From the NCBI RefSeq assembly GCF_000517405.1, contig NZ_CP006568.1, positions 2,170,001 through 2,234,000 of the forward strand: DNA of 64,000 nt. Reading direction: 5' to 3'. Of this stretch, positions 18,575 through 28,674 are shown piece by piece. The notes under the pieces are model-generated. The model was given only the letters and a program-made list of their open reading frames with translations. It made no database searches and was not told the DNA's origin. Each line of letters begins with the position of its first letter. The stretch's first letter is position 1. Source of the stretch: Candidatus Sodalis pierantonius str. SOPE. Its GTDB lineage: Bacteria > Pseudomonadota > Gammaproteobacteria > Enterobacterales > Enterobacteriaceae. The translations under genes were made by a program, and so were the position numbers.

Positions 18575-18777
18575 AAAAAAAAGCCGGCGCCATGCGTCGC
18601 CGGCTGGTGATCATCACCTGATTCAAGAATTAGGGTGTCTAGGCGCTTGTCCATTGCATCGTTTGCACCGCGGCATTGCCGGCTGGCTGGCCCACCAACC
18701 AAGCGTTGAGGAGGTACAGCCGCTCTGCCGCGGCGCAGCGGAGGTGCATCCTGCCGCGCTTTCGGCTTAGTGAGTAT
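18575..18777 (-). ncRNA. sgrS: Probable SgrS small RNA
   Basis: SgrS is the glucose-phosphate stress RNA that blocks ptsG translation and is activated by the divergently encoded SgrR. Here, immediately upstream of and divergent from sgrR, the minus strand shows a TATATT -10 box (18789-18784), a short SgrT-like frame, a small GGTG/CACC hairpin and a strong GC-rich hairpin ending in T8 (18582-18575). The order, the about 64 bases from frame end to T-run and the overall length of about 200 match E. coli SgrS (227 nt). The ptsG-pairing core CTGAGT is not conserved, so function is uncertain. Confidence 0.6.
18639..18749 (-). CDS. sgrT: SgrT-like small protein
   Basis: A 36-residue frame inside the candidate SgrS RNA. 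The middle and end (LYLLNAWLVGQ ... TMQWTSA) resemble E. coli SgrT (LCWLRWLSVPQ ... LMQWDDR), which inhibits the glucose permease PtsG. It is shorter than E. coli SgrT (43 residues) and begins differently. The similarity is weak and recalled from memory, so the position within sgrS carries most of the weight. Confidence 0.45.
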   Translation of the reverse strand: MHLRCAAAERLYLLNAWLVGQPAGNAAVQTMQWTSA

Positions 18778-18832
18778 CGGCGTAATATACGGAAAGAAAA
18801 ATAGATGACTTTTCAGAGAGGGTTCCCCTTTT

Positions 18833-20515
18833 ATGGCCTCACCGCGTTTACAGCAGCAATTCATACGCCTGTGGCAAAGCTGCCAGGGCGAATCCCGCGA
18901 TACCACGCTCAGCGAACTGGCGTTACAGCTCAATTGCTCGCGCCGCCACGTCCGATCGCTACTGAAAAGCATGCAGCACATGGGCTGGCTCAGTTGGCAT
19001 TCCCAGGCCGGGCGCAGTAAACACTCTCGGCTGGACTTCCATTATACCGGTCTCGGGCTCCAGCAGCAGCGCGCCAGCGAACTCCTCGAGCAAGATCGCA
19101 TTGATCAACTGGTGCAGTTGGTGGGGGATCGCGAGAGCCTCAGAAACATGCTGCTTTCCCACCTGGGCCGCGGTTTCCGTCAGGGGAAACATATCCTGCG
19201 GGTGCTTTACTACCGTCCGCTGAGCAATCTGTTACCCGGTACGCCGCCGCGGCGCTCGGACAATCATATTGTCCGGCAGATCTTCAGCGGCCTGACGCGT
19301 ATAAATGAGGAAAATGGGGAACTCGAGGCGGATCTGGCCCATCACTGGCAGGCGCTGGCCCCCGATCATTGGCGTTTTTATCTACGTCCAGCGGTGCGTT
19401 TTCACCACGGCCAGGAGTGACCGTCGACGATGTCATCCAGTCGCTGTCGCGCATGACCGGCAACCCGCTATTTGCCCCGATCCTGTCTTTGCATTCCCCC
19501 GCTCCCCATGCGCTGGATATTAAGCTCGCCGGGCGTGACGATTGGCTGCCCTGGCTGCTGGCGAGCGTATCGGCGATGATCCTGCCCGCCGAATGGCGTA
19601 CTCTGCCGGATTTCGCCCGCCGGCCCGTTGGCACCGGCCCCTATAGCGTGGTGCGCAACCACCCGAGCCAGCTGACCATCCGCGCGTTCGACGATTACTT
19701 CGGCTACCGATCGCTGATTGATGAGGTCAATATCTGGGTGCTGCCGGAGCTGTCCCATGAGCTTAGCTATAGCGGCGTTCAGCTGCAAAACGTGGCTATG
19801 CCGCCGGGGAAAGACGGCAGCAGCGACGCCGCTGCGGAGATACGTCAGGAAGAGGGGTGTTACTTTTTACTTTACGACCAGCGCTCGCCGCTGATGCAAT
19901 GCCCGGAAATACGCCGCTGGCTCTGCGACTACCTCAACCCTCTGGCGCTGCTGCCCTATACCCCGCCCGCAAGCCAGCACTTCTGGTCGCCGGCTTACGG
20001 ACTGTTGCCGCGCTAGCACCATCGCCGCCATGAACCGCCGGCGGCTAAACCACCAGAACTGACCCGACTGACCCTCACCTTATACCGCAACCATTCGGAA
20101 TTCGACGTGCTTGCCGCCGCGCTGACCGCGCTATTGGCGGCGCAGTCCATCCAGCTGGACATCAACGCGGTGGAATATGACCAATGGTACCGCGGCGACG
20201 CCACCGCGGATATTTGGCTAGGCAGCGCCAATTTCTCGCTGCCGCAGGCGTTTTCGCTGTTTGCCACCCTGTATGAAATACCGCTGCTGCATCGTTGCCT
20301 GCCGCCGACGCTTCACGACGCGGCCGAACGTTGGCGCCATCGTCAACTGCCGATGGCGGAGTGGTGCCGGTCGCTGGTTGACGAACATTGGTTTCATCCG
20401 CTGTACCACAACTGGCTCAGCCTGCAAGGGCAGCCGTAGCATGCGCGGGATCCGGATGAACACCCTGGGCTGGTTCGATTTCAAATCGGCCTGGTTCGCG
20501 CCGCCGGCACCCTAG
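18833..20515 (+). pseudogene. sgrR: Transcriptional activator SgrR (multiple lesions)
   Basis: SgrR joins an N-terminal DNA-binding domain to a solute-binding-protein-like domain and activates sgrS. The pieces cover the full length: 18833-19415 (from SPRLQQQFIRLWQ), then a new frame after GQE at about 19416, where one base appears lost. A TAG at 20014-20016 replaces the expected Trp in LLPRWHH. A one-base insertion at about 20434 separates LQGQ from the conserved end MRGIRMNTLGWFDF. At least three independent lesions. Confidence 0.92.
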
Positions 20516-20631
20516 CTACGCGCAGGCTATCGGCACCCTGGTTACCGTTTCCCTTGTTTTCCGTATTTCCGGCGCCAATGGCGGGATTTACTGTTAACCC
20601 GACTCGTAAGCGTTTACAATCAATGCCGTTC

Positions 20632-20730
20632 TCAACGGGGTGCCCACTCCCGCCGCCCGCCGCGACCGGAGTCAGCTGAGAGAAGACCCGCCGAACCTGA
20701 TCCGGTTAATACCGGCGAAGGGATTTGAGA
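20632..20730 (+). promoter_or_regulatory. TPP riboswitch (THI element)
   Basis: The leader of thiB contains the conserved thiamine-pyrophosphate aptamer segments in order: GGGGTGCC at 20637-20644, CTGAGA at 20676-20681, GAACCTGATC at 20693-20702 and ACCGGCGAAGGGA at 20711-20723. In E. coli the same leader gives the SroA RNA. The aptamer core looks intact although the gene it controls is broken. Confidence 0.93.
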
Positions 20731-20780
20731 GTGCGCTTCTGCCTCAAAGACCTTTGCCACCCTTATCTCAGGAGTGCAAG

Positions 20781-21527
20781 GTGTTGAAAAAAATGGTTGT
20801 TCTGTCTGTTACTGGCCGCCGCCGCGCCGGCGTGGGCCAAACCGACCCTGACGATGTACACCTATGACTCGTTCTCTTCCGGATGGGGCCCGGGGCCGGC
20901 GATAAAAACGGCGTTTGAAAAAGAGTGCGGCTGCGAGCTGAAATTCGTCGCGCTGGAAGACGGGGTGGCGCTGCTGAACCGCTTACGCCTGGAAGGCAAC
21001 AATAGCCGTGCTGACATCGTGCTGGGCCTGGATAACAACCTGCTGCAGGCGGCGCACGATACCGGCCTATTCGCCCCCCATCGGGTCGCTACCGACGCGC
21101 TTACGCTGCCCGGCGGCTGGCATGACGACACTTTCCTTCCCTACGACTACGGTTATTTCGCGTTTGTCTATAACCAGACCAAACTTAAAAACCCGCCCGC
21201 AGCCTGCATGAGCTGGTGGATGGCCCCGCATCATTAAAAATCATCTATGAAGATCCACGCACCAGCACCCCTGGGCTGGGGCTGCTGCTGTGGGTGCAGA
21301 AAATCTATGGCGACGGCGCGCAGGCGGCCTGGGAAAAACTGGCCGCGAAAACCGTTACCGTGACCAAAGGCTGGAGCGAAGCCTATGGCCTGTTCCTGAA
21401 AGGGGAAGCGGACATGGTGCTTAGCTACACCACCTCGCCGGCGTACCATATTATCGAAGAGAAGAAAAATCAGTACGCGGCGGCGGACTTCAGCGAAGGA
21501 CACTACCAGCAGGTGGAAGTGGCCGGG
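20781..21527 (+). pseudogene. thiB: Thiamine-binding periplasmic protein (frameshifted and truncated by IS256)
   Basis: Periplasmic binding protein of the ThiBPQ importer. The GTG at 20781 begins MLKK, then a seven-A run (20787-20793) throws the frame off; with six A the signal peptide KKWLFCLLLAAAAPAWA reads through. A second shift near 21200 separates KLKNPP from SLHELVDG. The similarity then continues (DPRTSTPGLGLLLW) until the IS256 copy at 21528 removes roughly the last quarter. thiP and thiQ are not present beyond the IS. Confidence 0.92.
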
Positions 21528-22843
21528 GACCCTGTACACGATTCTGTGTAAATGCCTTTTCTCAGAAGTGACCGTCCAGGCGGTCACCGAACTCGATAAT
21601 AAAGCGGCTCATTGCCATGCGCCAGTCCCTCAAAGGCATTGTCCATTTCTGTGAGGCCGCCTGTATCGCCAGCCACACCACCTTTTTCACTGCGTCGTCG
21701 GTCGGGAACACCTTGCGCTTTTTGATGGCATGCCGGATCACGCTGTTTAACGACTCGATGGCGTTGGTCGTGTAGATCACCTTGCGGATGTCCGTTGGGT
21801 AGGCAAAGAACGTGGCCAGATTGGCCCAGTTTGCCTGCCAGTTTCGACTTATTTTCGGGTAACGGATGTCCCAGGCACTGGAGAACGCTTCCAGCGCCTG
21901 CAAGCCAGCTTCTTCCGTAGGGGCCTGATTAGATAGCTTTCAGGTCGCGGGTGACGGCCTTGTAGTCCTTCCAGGAGACGAACCGCAGGCTGTTGCGCAC
22001 CATATGCACGATACACAGCTGGAGCCGCGCCTCCGGATACACCGCGTTAATAGCGTCAGGGAAACCTTTCAGCCCGTCTACGCAGGCGATAAGGATATCG
22101 TTCAGGCCGCGGTTTTTCAGCTCTGTCAGCACGTTCAGCCAGAACTTTGCGCCTTCATTTTCGGCCAGCCACATACCTAGCAACTCTTTCTGGCCTTCGA
22201 TGTTGATGCCCAGCGCCAGGAACACAGATTTGTTGATGATGCGGCTGTCCTGCCGGACTTTTAGAACGATACAGTCAAGATAAACAATGGGATAGACTGC
22301 ATCCAGAGGCCGGTTTTGCCATTCGACAACCTGCTCCATGACCGCATCGGTGACCTTTGAGACCAGCGCCGGCGAGACATCGGCGTCATACAGCTCTTTG
22401 AACGCGGCGGCGATCTCGCGGGTGGTCATCCCTTTGGCGTACAACGATAAAATCTGGTTATCCATCCCGGTAATCCGGGTCTGGTTCTTCTTCACCAGTT
22501 GCGGTTCAAAGGAACCGTCACGATCGCGCGGAGTACGCAGCGCCAGCGGGCCATCGCCAGTGGTAACGGTTTTTGTGGAATAGCCGTTGCGGGCGTTGGT
22601 CCCCGGTTTAGGCTGATTTTTATCGTAGCCGAGGTGATGGGTCATTTCGGCATTGAGAGCTGCTTCGACGCTGATTTTTTTCAGCAGCCGATCGAAGTGA
22701 CTGAGATCTTCAGGGGTTTTGAGATTTTTGGCCAGTTCGTTAGCCAGAGCCTGCAACTGTTTTTCGTCCATAAATTAACCTGTTTTTGATGTTGGATTGA
22801 ACATATCAAAATCAGGCAAATACACAAATTTCTAAACAGGCTC
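21528..22843 (-). mobile_element. IS256-family element, copy 1
   Basis: Ends read GACCCTGT on the left and, inverted, GAGCCTGT on the right, as in the clean copy 3 (55827-57140). Length 1316 bases. The flanking 8 bases (TGGCCGGG left, TGGCCCGT right) are not a duplication, and the flanking genes are unrelated (thiB and cusA), so this copy marks a rearrangement. Its transposase gene is frameshifted. Confidence 0.93.
21562..22771 (-). pseudogene. IS256-family transposase (frameshifted)
   Basis: A 402-residue IS256-type transposase begins MDEKQLQALANELAKN at 22771. Compared with the other two copies, an extra T near 21930 (GCCTGATTAGATAG against GCCTGATAGATAG) breaks the frame after residue 280. 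The catalytic-region aspartates in YLDCIVLK and CVDGLKGFP are present in the first part and the IESLNSVIRH segment in the second. Confidence 0.92.
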
Positions 22844-25259
22844 TGGCCCGTCATTAACGCGGATGGAGGCCAAATCCCCCAGCATAACCTGCGCGCCGGC
22901 CGCGGTGATAACGGGCAGGTCGCGCAGTTTTTGCACCGAATCCCGCAGCTCGCGCGGATAGCGCACATTAATGGGATAACGTTCGCGCCCCTCGATAGTT
23001 TGGCCGATGTTCTCTCCGCCGACGACCGCGGCGACCAGGGTCTGTAGCGCCTGCACCGTTACGCCATAGCGCGCGGCGCGCACCCGGTCGATATCCACAT
23101 CGATATAGCGTCCGCCTTTCAAGCGCTCCGCCAGCGCCGACGTGACGCCCGGCACCTGCCGTACCACCCGTTCGATTTGCTGTGCGACCTCTTCAATCTG
23201 GTCAATGTTATTGCCGTTGACCTTGATGCCCACCGGACTCTTGATACCGGTGGCCAACATATCCAGCCGGTTGCGGATGGGCGGTACCCACACATTGGCA
23301 ATGCCGGGCAGGGAGACGGCGTTATCCAGCTCGCGCACCAATTTATCCATGGTCATCCCCGGTCGCCACTGCTGCTTGGGTTTGAAATGAATTGTGGTTT
23401 CCAGCATGGTCAGCGGCGCCGGATCCGTCGCGATATCCGCCCGGCCCGCTTTGCCGAATACCGTCTCCACTTCCGGCACGGTCTTGATAAGCCGATTGGT
23501 CTGCTGTAGTAGCCGAGCGGCTTCGCGCGCCGAGATGCCGGGCAGAGTCGAGGGCATGTACAACAAATCCCCTTCGTCTAGCGGCGGCATGAACTCGCTG
23601 CCTAGCCGGCTGAGGGAATAAAGGGTAACCAACAACAGCGCCAGCGATTGACCGAGCGTGGCCCAGGGCCTGGCCAGCACGGGGCGATACAGCGCAATCA
23701 GCCAACGGTTAAGGGGATTGGCCCTCTCGTCCGGAATGCGGCCGCGGATAAAGTACCCCATCAGTACCGGCACCAGCGTGATTCCCAGGCCGGCGGCGAT
23801 CGCCATGGAGTAGGTCTTGGTGAACGCCAGCGGGCTGAACATCCGGCCCTCCTGCGTCTCCAGCGAGAAAACCAGAATGAAAGATAAGGTGATGATCAGC
23901 AGGCTACAGAAAAGCGCCGGCCCCACTTCGGTGGCGGCGCGGGCGGAAACGTGCCAATAGTCCTCGTTTGACGGCGTCTTGCCGGGATGATCATGGCGCC
24001 ACTGCTCCAGCACTTTGTGCATGTTCTCTATCATCACGATGGTGGCGTCGACCATGGCGCCGATGGCGATGGCGATACCTCCAAGCGACATGAAATTGGC
24101 GTTAATTCCCTGATAACGCATGACGATGAAGGCGCCCAATATGCCGAGCGGCAGGGTGATTATCGCCACCAGCGCGGAGCGGAAGTGAAACAAAAACAGG
24201 CTGCACACCAGCGCCACGACGATAAACTCTTCGAGCAGTTTATGGGATAACGAATCAATGGCCTGTTCAATCAAGTGGGAACGGTCGTAAACCGGCACGA
24301 TTTCTACGCCCGGCGGCAGACTGAGGCGGATGTCCGCCAGCTTGTTTTTAACGCCGTTGATCGTATCCAGCGCATTTTTACCGTAGCGCATAATGACGAT
24401 CCCGCCGGCGACTTCTCCTTCCCCGTTCAGTTCCGCCACGCCGCGTCGCATCTCAGATCCGAGGCGGACCTGCGCCACATCGGACAACAATATCGGCACG
24501 CCGCCGCGGGCGTCGATGACAATGTGATTGAAATCCGCCAGCGTTTTCAAATAGCCGGCGGTGCCGTACCATATATTCGGCTTCGCTCATCTCCAGCACC
24601 GAGCCGCCGCCCTCCTGGTTGGCCTGCTGTACCGCTTCGATGATTTGTTGATGGCTGATATTCAATGCGCGCATCTTGTCCGGCTGCAGCACCAACTGGT
24701 ATTGCCGCACCATGCCGCCGAGGCTCGCGACTTCCGCCACGTTGGGCACGGTTTTCAACTCAAACTTAAGGACCCAATCCTGCAACGCCCGCAGCTCCGC
24801 CAGATTGTGCCGGCCGCTGCGATCCACCAGCGCGTACTCATAAACCCAGCCGACGCCGGTTGCGTCCGGACCCAGGCCGGCGCGGGCCTCCGCCGGCAGC
24901 GTCGCTTGCGTCTGGCTCAGGTATTCCAGCACCCGCGATCGTGCCCAATAGGGATCGGTACCATCGGCGAACAGGACATAGATATAAGCATCGCCGAACA
25001 TGGAGAAGCCGCGCACAGTGGTCGCGCCGGGAACCGACAGCATCGTGGTCGTCAAAGGCCAGGTGACCTGATCTTCTACGACCTGCGGCGCTTTGCCGGG
25101 ATAGCTGACCCGAACGATGACCTGAACATCGGACAGATCCGGCAGCGCGTCCACCGGCGTACGTTGTAGAGACCAAATGCCCCAGGCCGCCAGCAGCAGC
25201 GCCGCCAAGATGACAAGCAGGCGGTTGCGCAGCGACCAGCGAATAGTGAAAGCGATCAT
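22844..25259 (-). pseudogene. cusA: Heavy-metal RND efflux pump, inner-membrane subunit (CusA/SilA type; frameshifted, 3' end lost)
   Basis: Proton-driven Cu(I)/Ag(I) exporter of the RND family. It starts at 25259 with ATG overlapping the cusB reading frame (ATGA). Family segments include TPVDALPDLSDVQVI, GATTVRGFSMFGDAYIYV, and the transmembrane GGIAIAIGAMVDATIVMIEN with its charged residues. A two-base loss near 24564-24568 shifts the frame between EAEYMVR and GTAGYLKTL. The IS256 copy at 22843 removes roughly the last 230 of about 1045 residues. Confidence 0.92.
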
Positions 25260-25348
25260 TGGTCGCCCCTTACCGGTACGATAGTGGTGAGTTGCGCGCC
25301 GCTGTCGTTCAGGATAAAGGCGAATTGCACCCGGCTACCGATGTTGAC

Positions 25349-26830
25349 CTACGGCGGTAAACCGCTCTCGGGCAGCGTGAAATCCATGGTCATCGCCGCG
25401 ATGGCGCCGTGGGCCAGGGTCACCCGCCGGTCATGACGGGCTTTCAGCGTCCCTTCTCCCCGATAGGTTTGCGGCGAGGCGTCTTGGCTGCCGGCATCAT
25501 GATGTGCCTGTGGCGGGACCGATGCGCCGCCGGCGCTGTCATTGCCTAATGGCGTTGCCGGCATGGGCGATGAGGCGCCCTGGCCATCGGCCGGCGCACC
25601 AGCTAGCTGCGACAGCGCGCCGCGCAGGCTGGCCTCGGAGTCGATGAGGAATTGCCCGGCGACGACGACTTTATCCCCGTCGTGCAGCCCGTTGACGATT
25701 TCAACCCGGTCGCCCAAACTGCGCCCGGCAGTGACCGCAACCGGTCGGAAATAGCCGTCACCCTCGGCCAGCAGCATTGTATTGCGGCTGCCGGTCTGTA
25801 GTAACGCGTCCTGGGGGATCGTCAGCACCGTTTCACCTGTACCGCCGCCGTCGGCCCGCTGCACCCGCATGTACATGCCCGGCTGTAGGCGGGCGTCATG
25901 ATTATCGATGGCGATACGCGCCCGGTAGGTGCGGGTGCTGTTATCCACGACCGGCAGCAACTCTTCGACACGCCCGTGAAAACGCATGTCCGGCCAGCGC
26001 GCGGTGGTGGCGACAATGTCATCCCCCGCCGCCACGGCACCGGCTTGCGCCTGCGGGAAATAGGCCACCAACCACAAGGGATCCAACGATGCCAGCTCAA
26101 ACAGCGGCTGCGCCGCGGTGACCTGGCTACCCTCACGGACCGACAATTGGCTGATAAAGCCGCTTGCAGGCGCGCGCAGGGTGATGCGGGTCTGTGGTTG
26201 CCCGCTTCGCTCAACCGTGCGTATGACCTCCTCCGGCATTAACAGCAATTGCAGTTTCTGGCGCGCAGCGGCCGTCAATGCGCGGTCCCCCAGTTGCCTT
26301 ATCGCCAGATATTCCTGTTGGGCGGCATTCCACTCGGGGATCCACAGCCGCGCCAGCGGCTGATTCTGCGTGACGCGCTGCTGTTCGGCGCGCACGTATA
26401 ATTTATCCACCAGCCCGCCGGCCCGCGCCGGAATAACGCGAAGGCCACGATCGTCGATATTGACGGTACCAAAGGCGTCCAGGTCCCGCGACAGCGTACT
26501 TTTTTGCACCGTCGCGACCGCCACGCCCAGGTTTTGCTGTTGGCGGGCGCTGAGGGTTATCCCGCCGCTATCCTGCGACTGATCGGCATAGCGGGGCGTC
26601 AGCGGCATATCCATAAACGGTGATTTGCCGGGCTTGTCGAAACGCTGACCGGGTACCATGGGATCGTACCAATATAATACTTTGCGATGGTCGTCAGGAC
26701 GCGCGTCCTGCGCCGTGACGACCTGCTCCGGCGCGGCTGGGTGCAGCGCATAGCCGGCGGCGAACGCCGCAATCAACCCGGCGATCGCCAGCGCGATGAC
26801 GCCGGTACGGCCGGTAGCAGAGAGGCTCAT
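25349..26830 (-). CDS. cusB: Cus-type periplasmic adaptor with C-terminal CusF-like domain, truncated by a stop
   Basis: Membrane-fusion protein linking CusA to the outer-membrane channel. 493 residues: an N-terminal membrane anchor, the metal-site stretch YWYDPMVPGQRFDKPGKSPFMDM with Met residues, then the lipoyl and barrel domains. After a His/Pro/Ser-rich linker comes a CusF-like domain (GEGTLKARHDRRVTLAHGAIAAMTMDFTLP). A TAG at 25349-25351 interrupts this domain; without it the frame runs on as VNIGSRVQFAFILND to 25256, overlapping cusA. The adaptor part is intact, the metallochaperone domain is cut. Confidence 0.88.
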   Translation of the reverse strand: MSLSATGRTGVIALAIAGLIAAFAAGYALHPAAPEQVVTAQDARPDDHRKVLYWYDPMVPGQRFDKPGKSPFMDMPLTPRYADQSQDSGGITLSARQQQNLGVAVATVQKSTLSRDLDAFGTVNIDDRGLRVIPARAGGLVDKLYVRAEQQRVTQNQPLARLWIPEWNAAQQEYLAIRQLGDRALTAAARQKLQLLLMPEEVIRTVERSGQPQTRITLRAPASGFISQLSVREGSQVTAAQPLFELASLDPLWLVAYFPQAQAGAVAAGDDIVATTARWPDMRFHGRVEELLPVVDNSTRTYRARIAIDNHDARLQPGMYMRVQRADGGGTGETVLTIPQDALLQTGSRNTMLLAEGDGYFRPVAVTAGRSLGDRVEIVNGLHDGDKVVVAGQFLIDSEASLRGALSQLAGAPADGQGASSPMPATPLGNDSAGGASVPPQAHHDAGSQDASPQTYRGEGTLKARHDRRVTLAHGAIAAMTMDFTLPESGLPP

Positions 26831-27909
26831 AGCCTATTCTCCTCGGGGATCAGATAGCGGATGGCGGCCCAGTCCTGGGCCAGTTGTCTGGCGGCACGGC
26901 TTTCCTCGAGCTCGCTGCTCAATAGCGCCTGGCGTGCCTCAAGCAGCTCGCCCAACCCGGCGGTACCGCTGCGATATTGCGCCTGCACAAGCGCGATGCG
27001 CTGGCGCTGCAATGGCAAGACCTCCTGGGTTTGCCGCCGCCAGCGGCTTTGGGATGCTTCATAGCGGGCGATCAGCGCCTGTAATTGCGCGGTATGATCG
27101 CGAATGGTGAGCGCCAGCCGATCATTGGCCTCAAAGGTGCGCGCCCGATCGGCCGCGTGATCCTTGTCCTGGCGCTGCGACTGAAATAGCGGCAAATCGA
27201 CCGTGAACATGATGCCGGCCATATCGTCATAGCCGCTGGCGCGCTGGGCGTAGTACACCTCCACGCCGACATCGGGCAGCGCAGCGACGGCCGATTGGGC
27301 CGAGCGAGCCTGCGCGACGTCCGCCTCCCGACGCGCCTGCAGAATTTCGAGGTGCTGCGAGATACCCTGAGTGAGCACGGCCACATCCGCCGGTAGGCGC
27401 TCAAAGCGCGGCAGCGCGCCTGTAGGTTGCACTTGAGCGACGCCGGTGAGTTGCGTGATACGCGCTTGGGCCAGCACCACATCCCGGCGGGCATCGGTGA
27501 CGGTATCGCGCTGGAGCTGCGCGCGCAGACGCTGATAGTTTGCCGAGACGGCGTCCGCCTCGGCGCGGATGGCGTCCGCCTTGTGGTCACGTTTGGTCTG
27601 ACTGATATACTCCTGCATGATGCCCACGCGCTTCATGGTCATCCCCTCCCGGCTGAAGCGGCGATCGTTACTGCCGCCCACCGGGACATTTTCAATACCG
27701 AACTTAAGCTGCGGGTCCGGCAGCTGGTTGGCGGTGTCGGCCTGATTTTCCAGCGCCTGACGTTGATAAACGGTGGCGGATAAATCCGCCGAGTAGCGTT
27801 CGGCTCGGGCCAGTGACTCCGCAAGCCCCATCTCTTCGGCGCCGGCGGCCGTGGAGAAAAGGAGCGCGAAGACCAGCCATGCCCGTGGATAACGGCACGG
27901 TAACAGCAT
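26827..27909 (-). CDS. cusC: Outer-membrane efflux channel, CusC/CzcC type (shortened)
   Basis: TolC-family channel of the efflux system. 360 residues with a signal peptide (WLVFALLFSTAAGAEE) and the N-terminal repeat ending in GGSNDRRFSREGMTMKRVG. Family members usually have 420 or more residues; here RDTVTDARRDV passes straight into VVLAQARITQLTG, so an in-frame deletion of some 60-80 residues in the first helical repeat is likely. It overlaps cusB by 4 bases. Whether it still folds as a trimeric barrel is doubtful. Confidence 0.8.
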   Translation of the reverse strand: MLLPCRYPRAWLVFALLFSTAAGAEEMGLAESLARAERYSADLSATVYQRQALENQADTANQLPDPQLKFGIENVPVGGSNDRRFSREGMTMKRVGIMQEYISQTKRDHKADAIRAEADAVSANYQRLRAQLQRDTVTDARRDVVLAQARITQLTGVAQVQPTGALPRFERLPADVAVLTQGISQHLEILQARREADVAQARSAQSAVAALPDVGVEVYYAQRASGYDDMAGIMFTVDLPLFQSQRQDKDHAADRARTFEANDRLALTIRDHTAQLQALIARYEASQSRWRRQTQEVLPLQRQRIALVQAQYRSGTAGLGELLEARQALLSSELEESRAARQLAQDWAAIRYLIPEENRL

Positions 27910-27921
27910 GATATTCCTCGC

Positions 27922-28083
27922 TTATGGCTGGACGGGCTGAATGGCGGTGACGGTATAGCTGCCGTTTTGCAAGCGGAAGCTGAAATTCACCGCGGTGCCT
28001 GTGACGAGCGGCTTGGCCGCCAGCGGCAAAAAAAGGGAAAACAGGCTTACAACAGCGCTAACGCTGAGCGATAAAGTACGCAT
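27922..28083 (-). CDS. Shrunken CusF-like periplasmic protein
   Basis: A 53-residue frame too short for the usual gene-finder cut-off, located 12 bases before cusC. It starts MRTLSLSVSAVVSLFSLFLPLAA, a signal peptide, then GTAVNFSFRLQNGSYTVTAIQP, which resembles the last strands of CusF. The metal-binding His/Met/Trp part of CusF is missing, as if removed by an in-frame deletion. Probably non-functional as a copper chaperone. Confidence 0.65.
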   Translation of the reverse strand: MRTLSLSVSAVVSLFSLFLPLAAKPLVTGTAVNFSFRLQNGSYTVTAIQPVQP

Positions 28084-28161
28084 GAGGACAATTCCTGAAC
28101 AAAAGTCAATAATTGCCGGCGCAATGACTGCGTCGACAACCGATTGCGTTTTGTCAGGTGG

Positions 28162-28587
28162 TTATTCTCGGTAGCGACAGAACTTCTTTTCCGCCGGCGG
28201 CCCCGCGATGGGAGGCATCAGCCAGGCAACGATTTGTTGCCGTGGCGGCTCATGCCGGTCGATTAGACTGAGTCTGGCGCTGTTCGGCAGCGCGATAATC
28301 GGCGCGTGGTGGTTTTCCTGCTGCGCCGAATCCGGCAGGCAGTGTTTACCGCAGATCGGTTCGGTGGTGCTGGTGTGGCCCGGCGGCGGGATGACGCTAT
28401 GGATCATGCCCTCACTGTGCTGAATACTGGGCGGCAGCGAGATGGGTTTGAGATTGCAATCGTGGCTGGCCAGCGCCAGTTGCGCGTTCATCCACAGCCA
28501 GATAAACAGCATGCACTGCCAGGCAATCCACCGGCAGCGGCTGCGAAGCAGATGGCTGAATCGAGTGGGACGAACACAAACGCACAT
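28162..28587 (-). CDS. Uncharacterised small exported protein at the head of the cus operon
   Basis: 141 residues with an N-terminal hydrophobic segment (WIAWQCMLFIWLWMNAQLALA) that looks like a signal peptide. The mature part holds several His and Cys residues (SHDCN, ICGKHCLPDS, NHHAP) and ends KFCRYRE. Small proteins of this layout occur at the start of RND metal-efflux operons in other proteobacteria, but I do not know a function. GGAG lies 5 bases before the ATG. It is the first gene of the minus-strand cus cluster. Confidence 0.6.
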   Translation of the reverse strand: MCVCVRPTRFSHLLRSRCRWIAWQCMLFIWLWMNAQLALASHDCNLKPISLPPSIQHSEGMIHSVIPPPGHTSTTEPICGKHCLPDSAQQENHHAPIIALPNSARLSLIDRHEPPRQQIVAWLMPPIAGPPAEKKFCRYRE

Positions 28588-28660
28588 GAAACTCCTATTT
28601 CAAGTTATTGATAAATAAGTTGGCCAGGCTTAAGTAAACGTGAAAAACACACCAGGCTTA

Positions 28661-28674
28661 TTGATACGCATCAA
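28661..28674 (-). promoter_or_regulatory. Candidate FNR site upstream of the cus cluster
   Basis: TTGATACGCATCAA matches the FNR consensus TTGATNNNNATCAA exactly. It is centred 80 bases before the ATG of the first cus gene. A TACTTA sequence at 28635-28630 could be the -10 box, which would put the site about 44 bases before the start point, close to the usual class II activator position. No CusR or CueR box was recognised. Confidence 0.45.

Noticed and set aside
18424..18981. 185-codon minus-strand open frame over the leuD-sgrR gap
   Set aside because: Low-complexity composition, no homology, crosses the sgrS terminator and the sgrR start.
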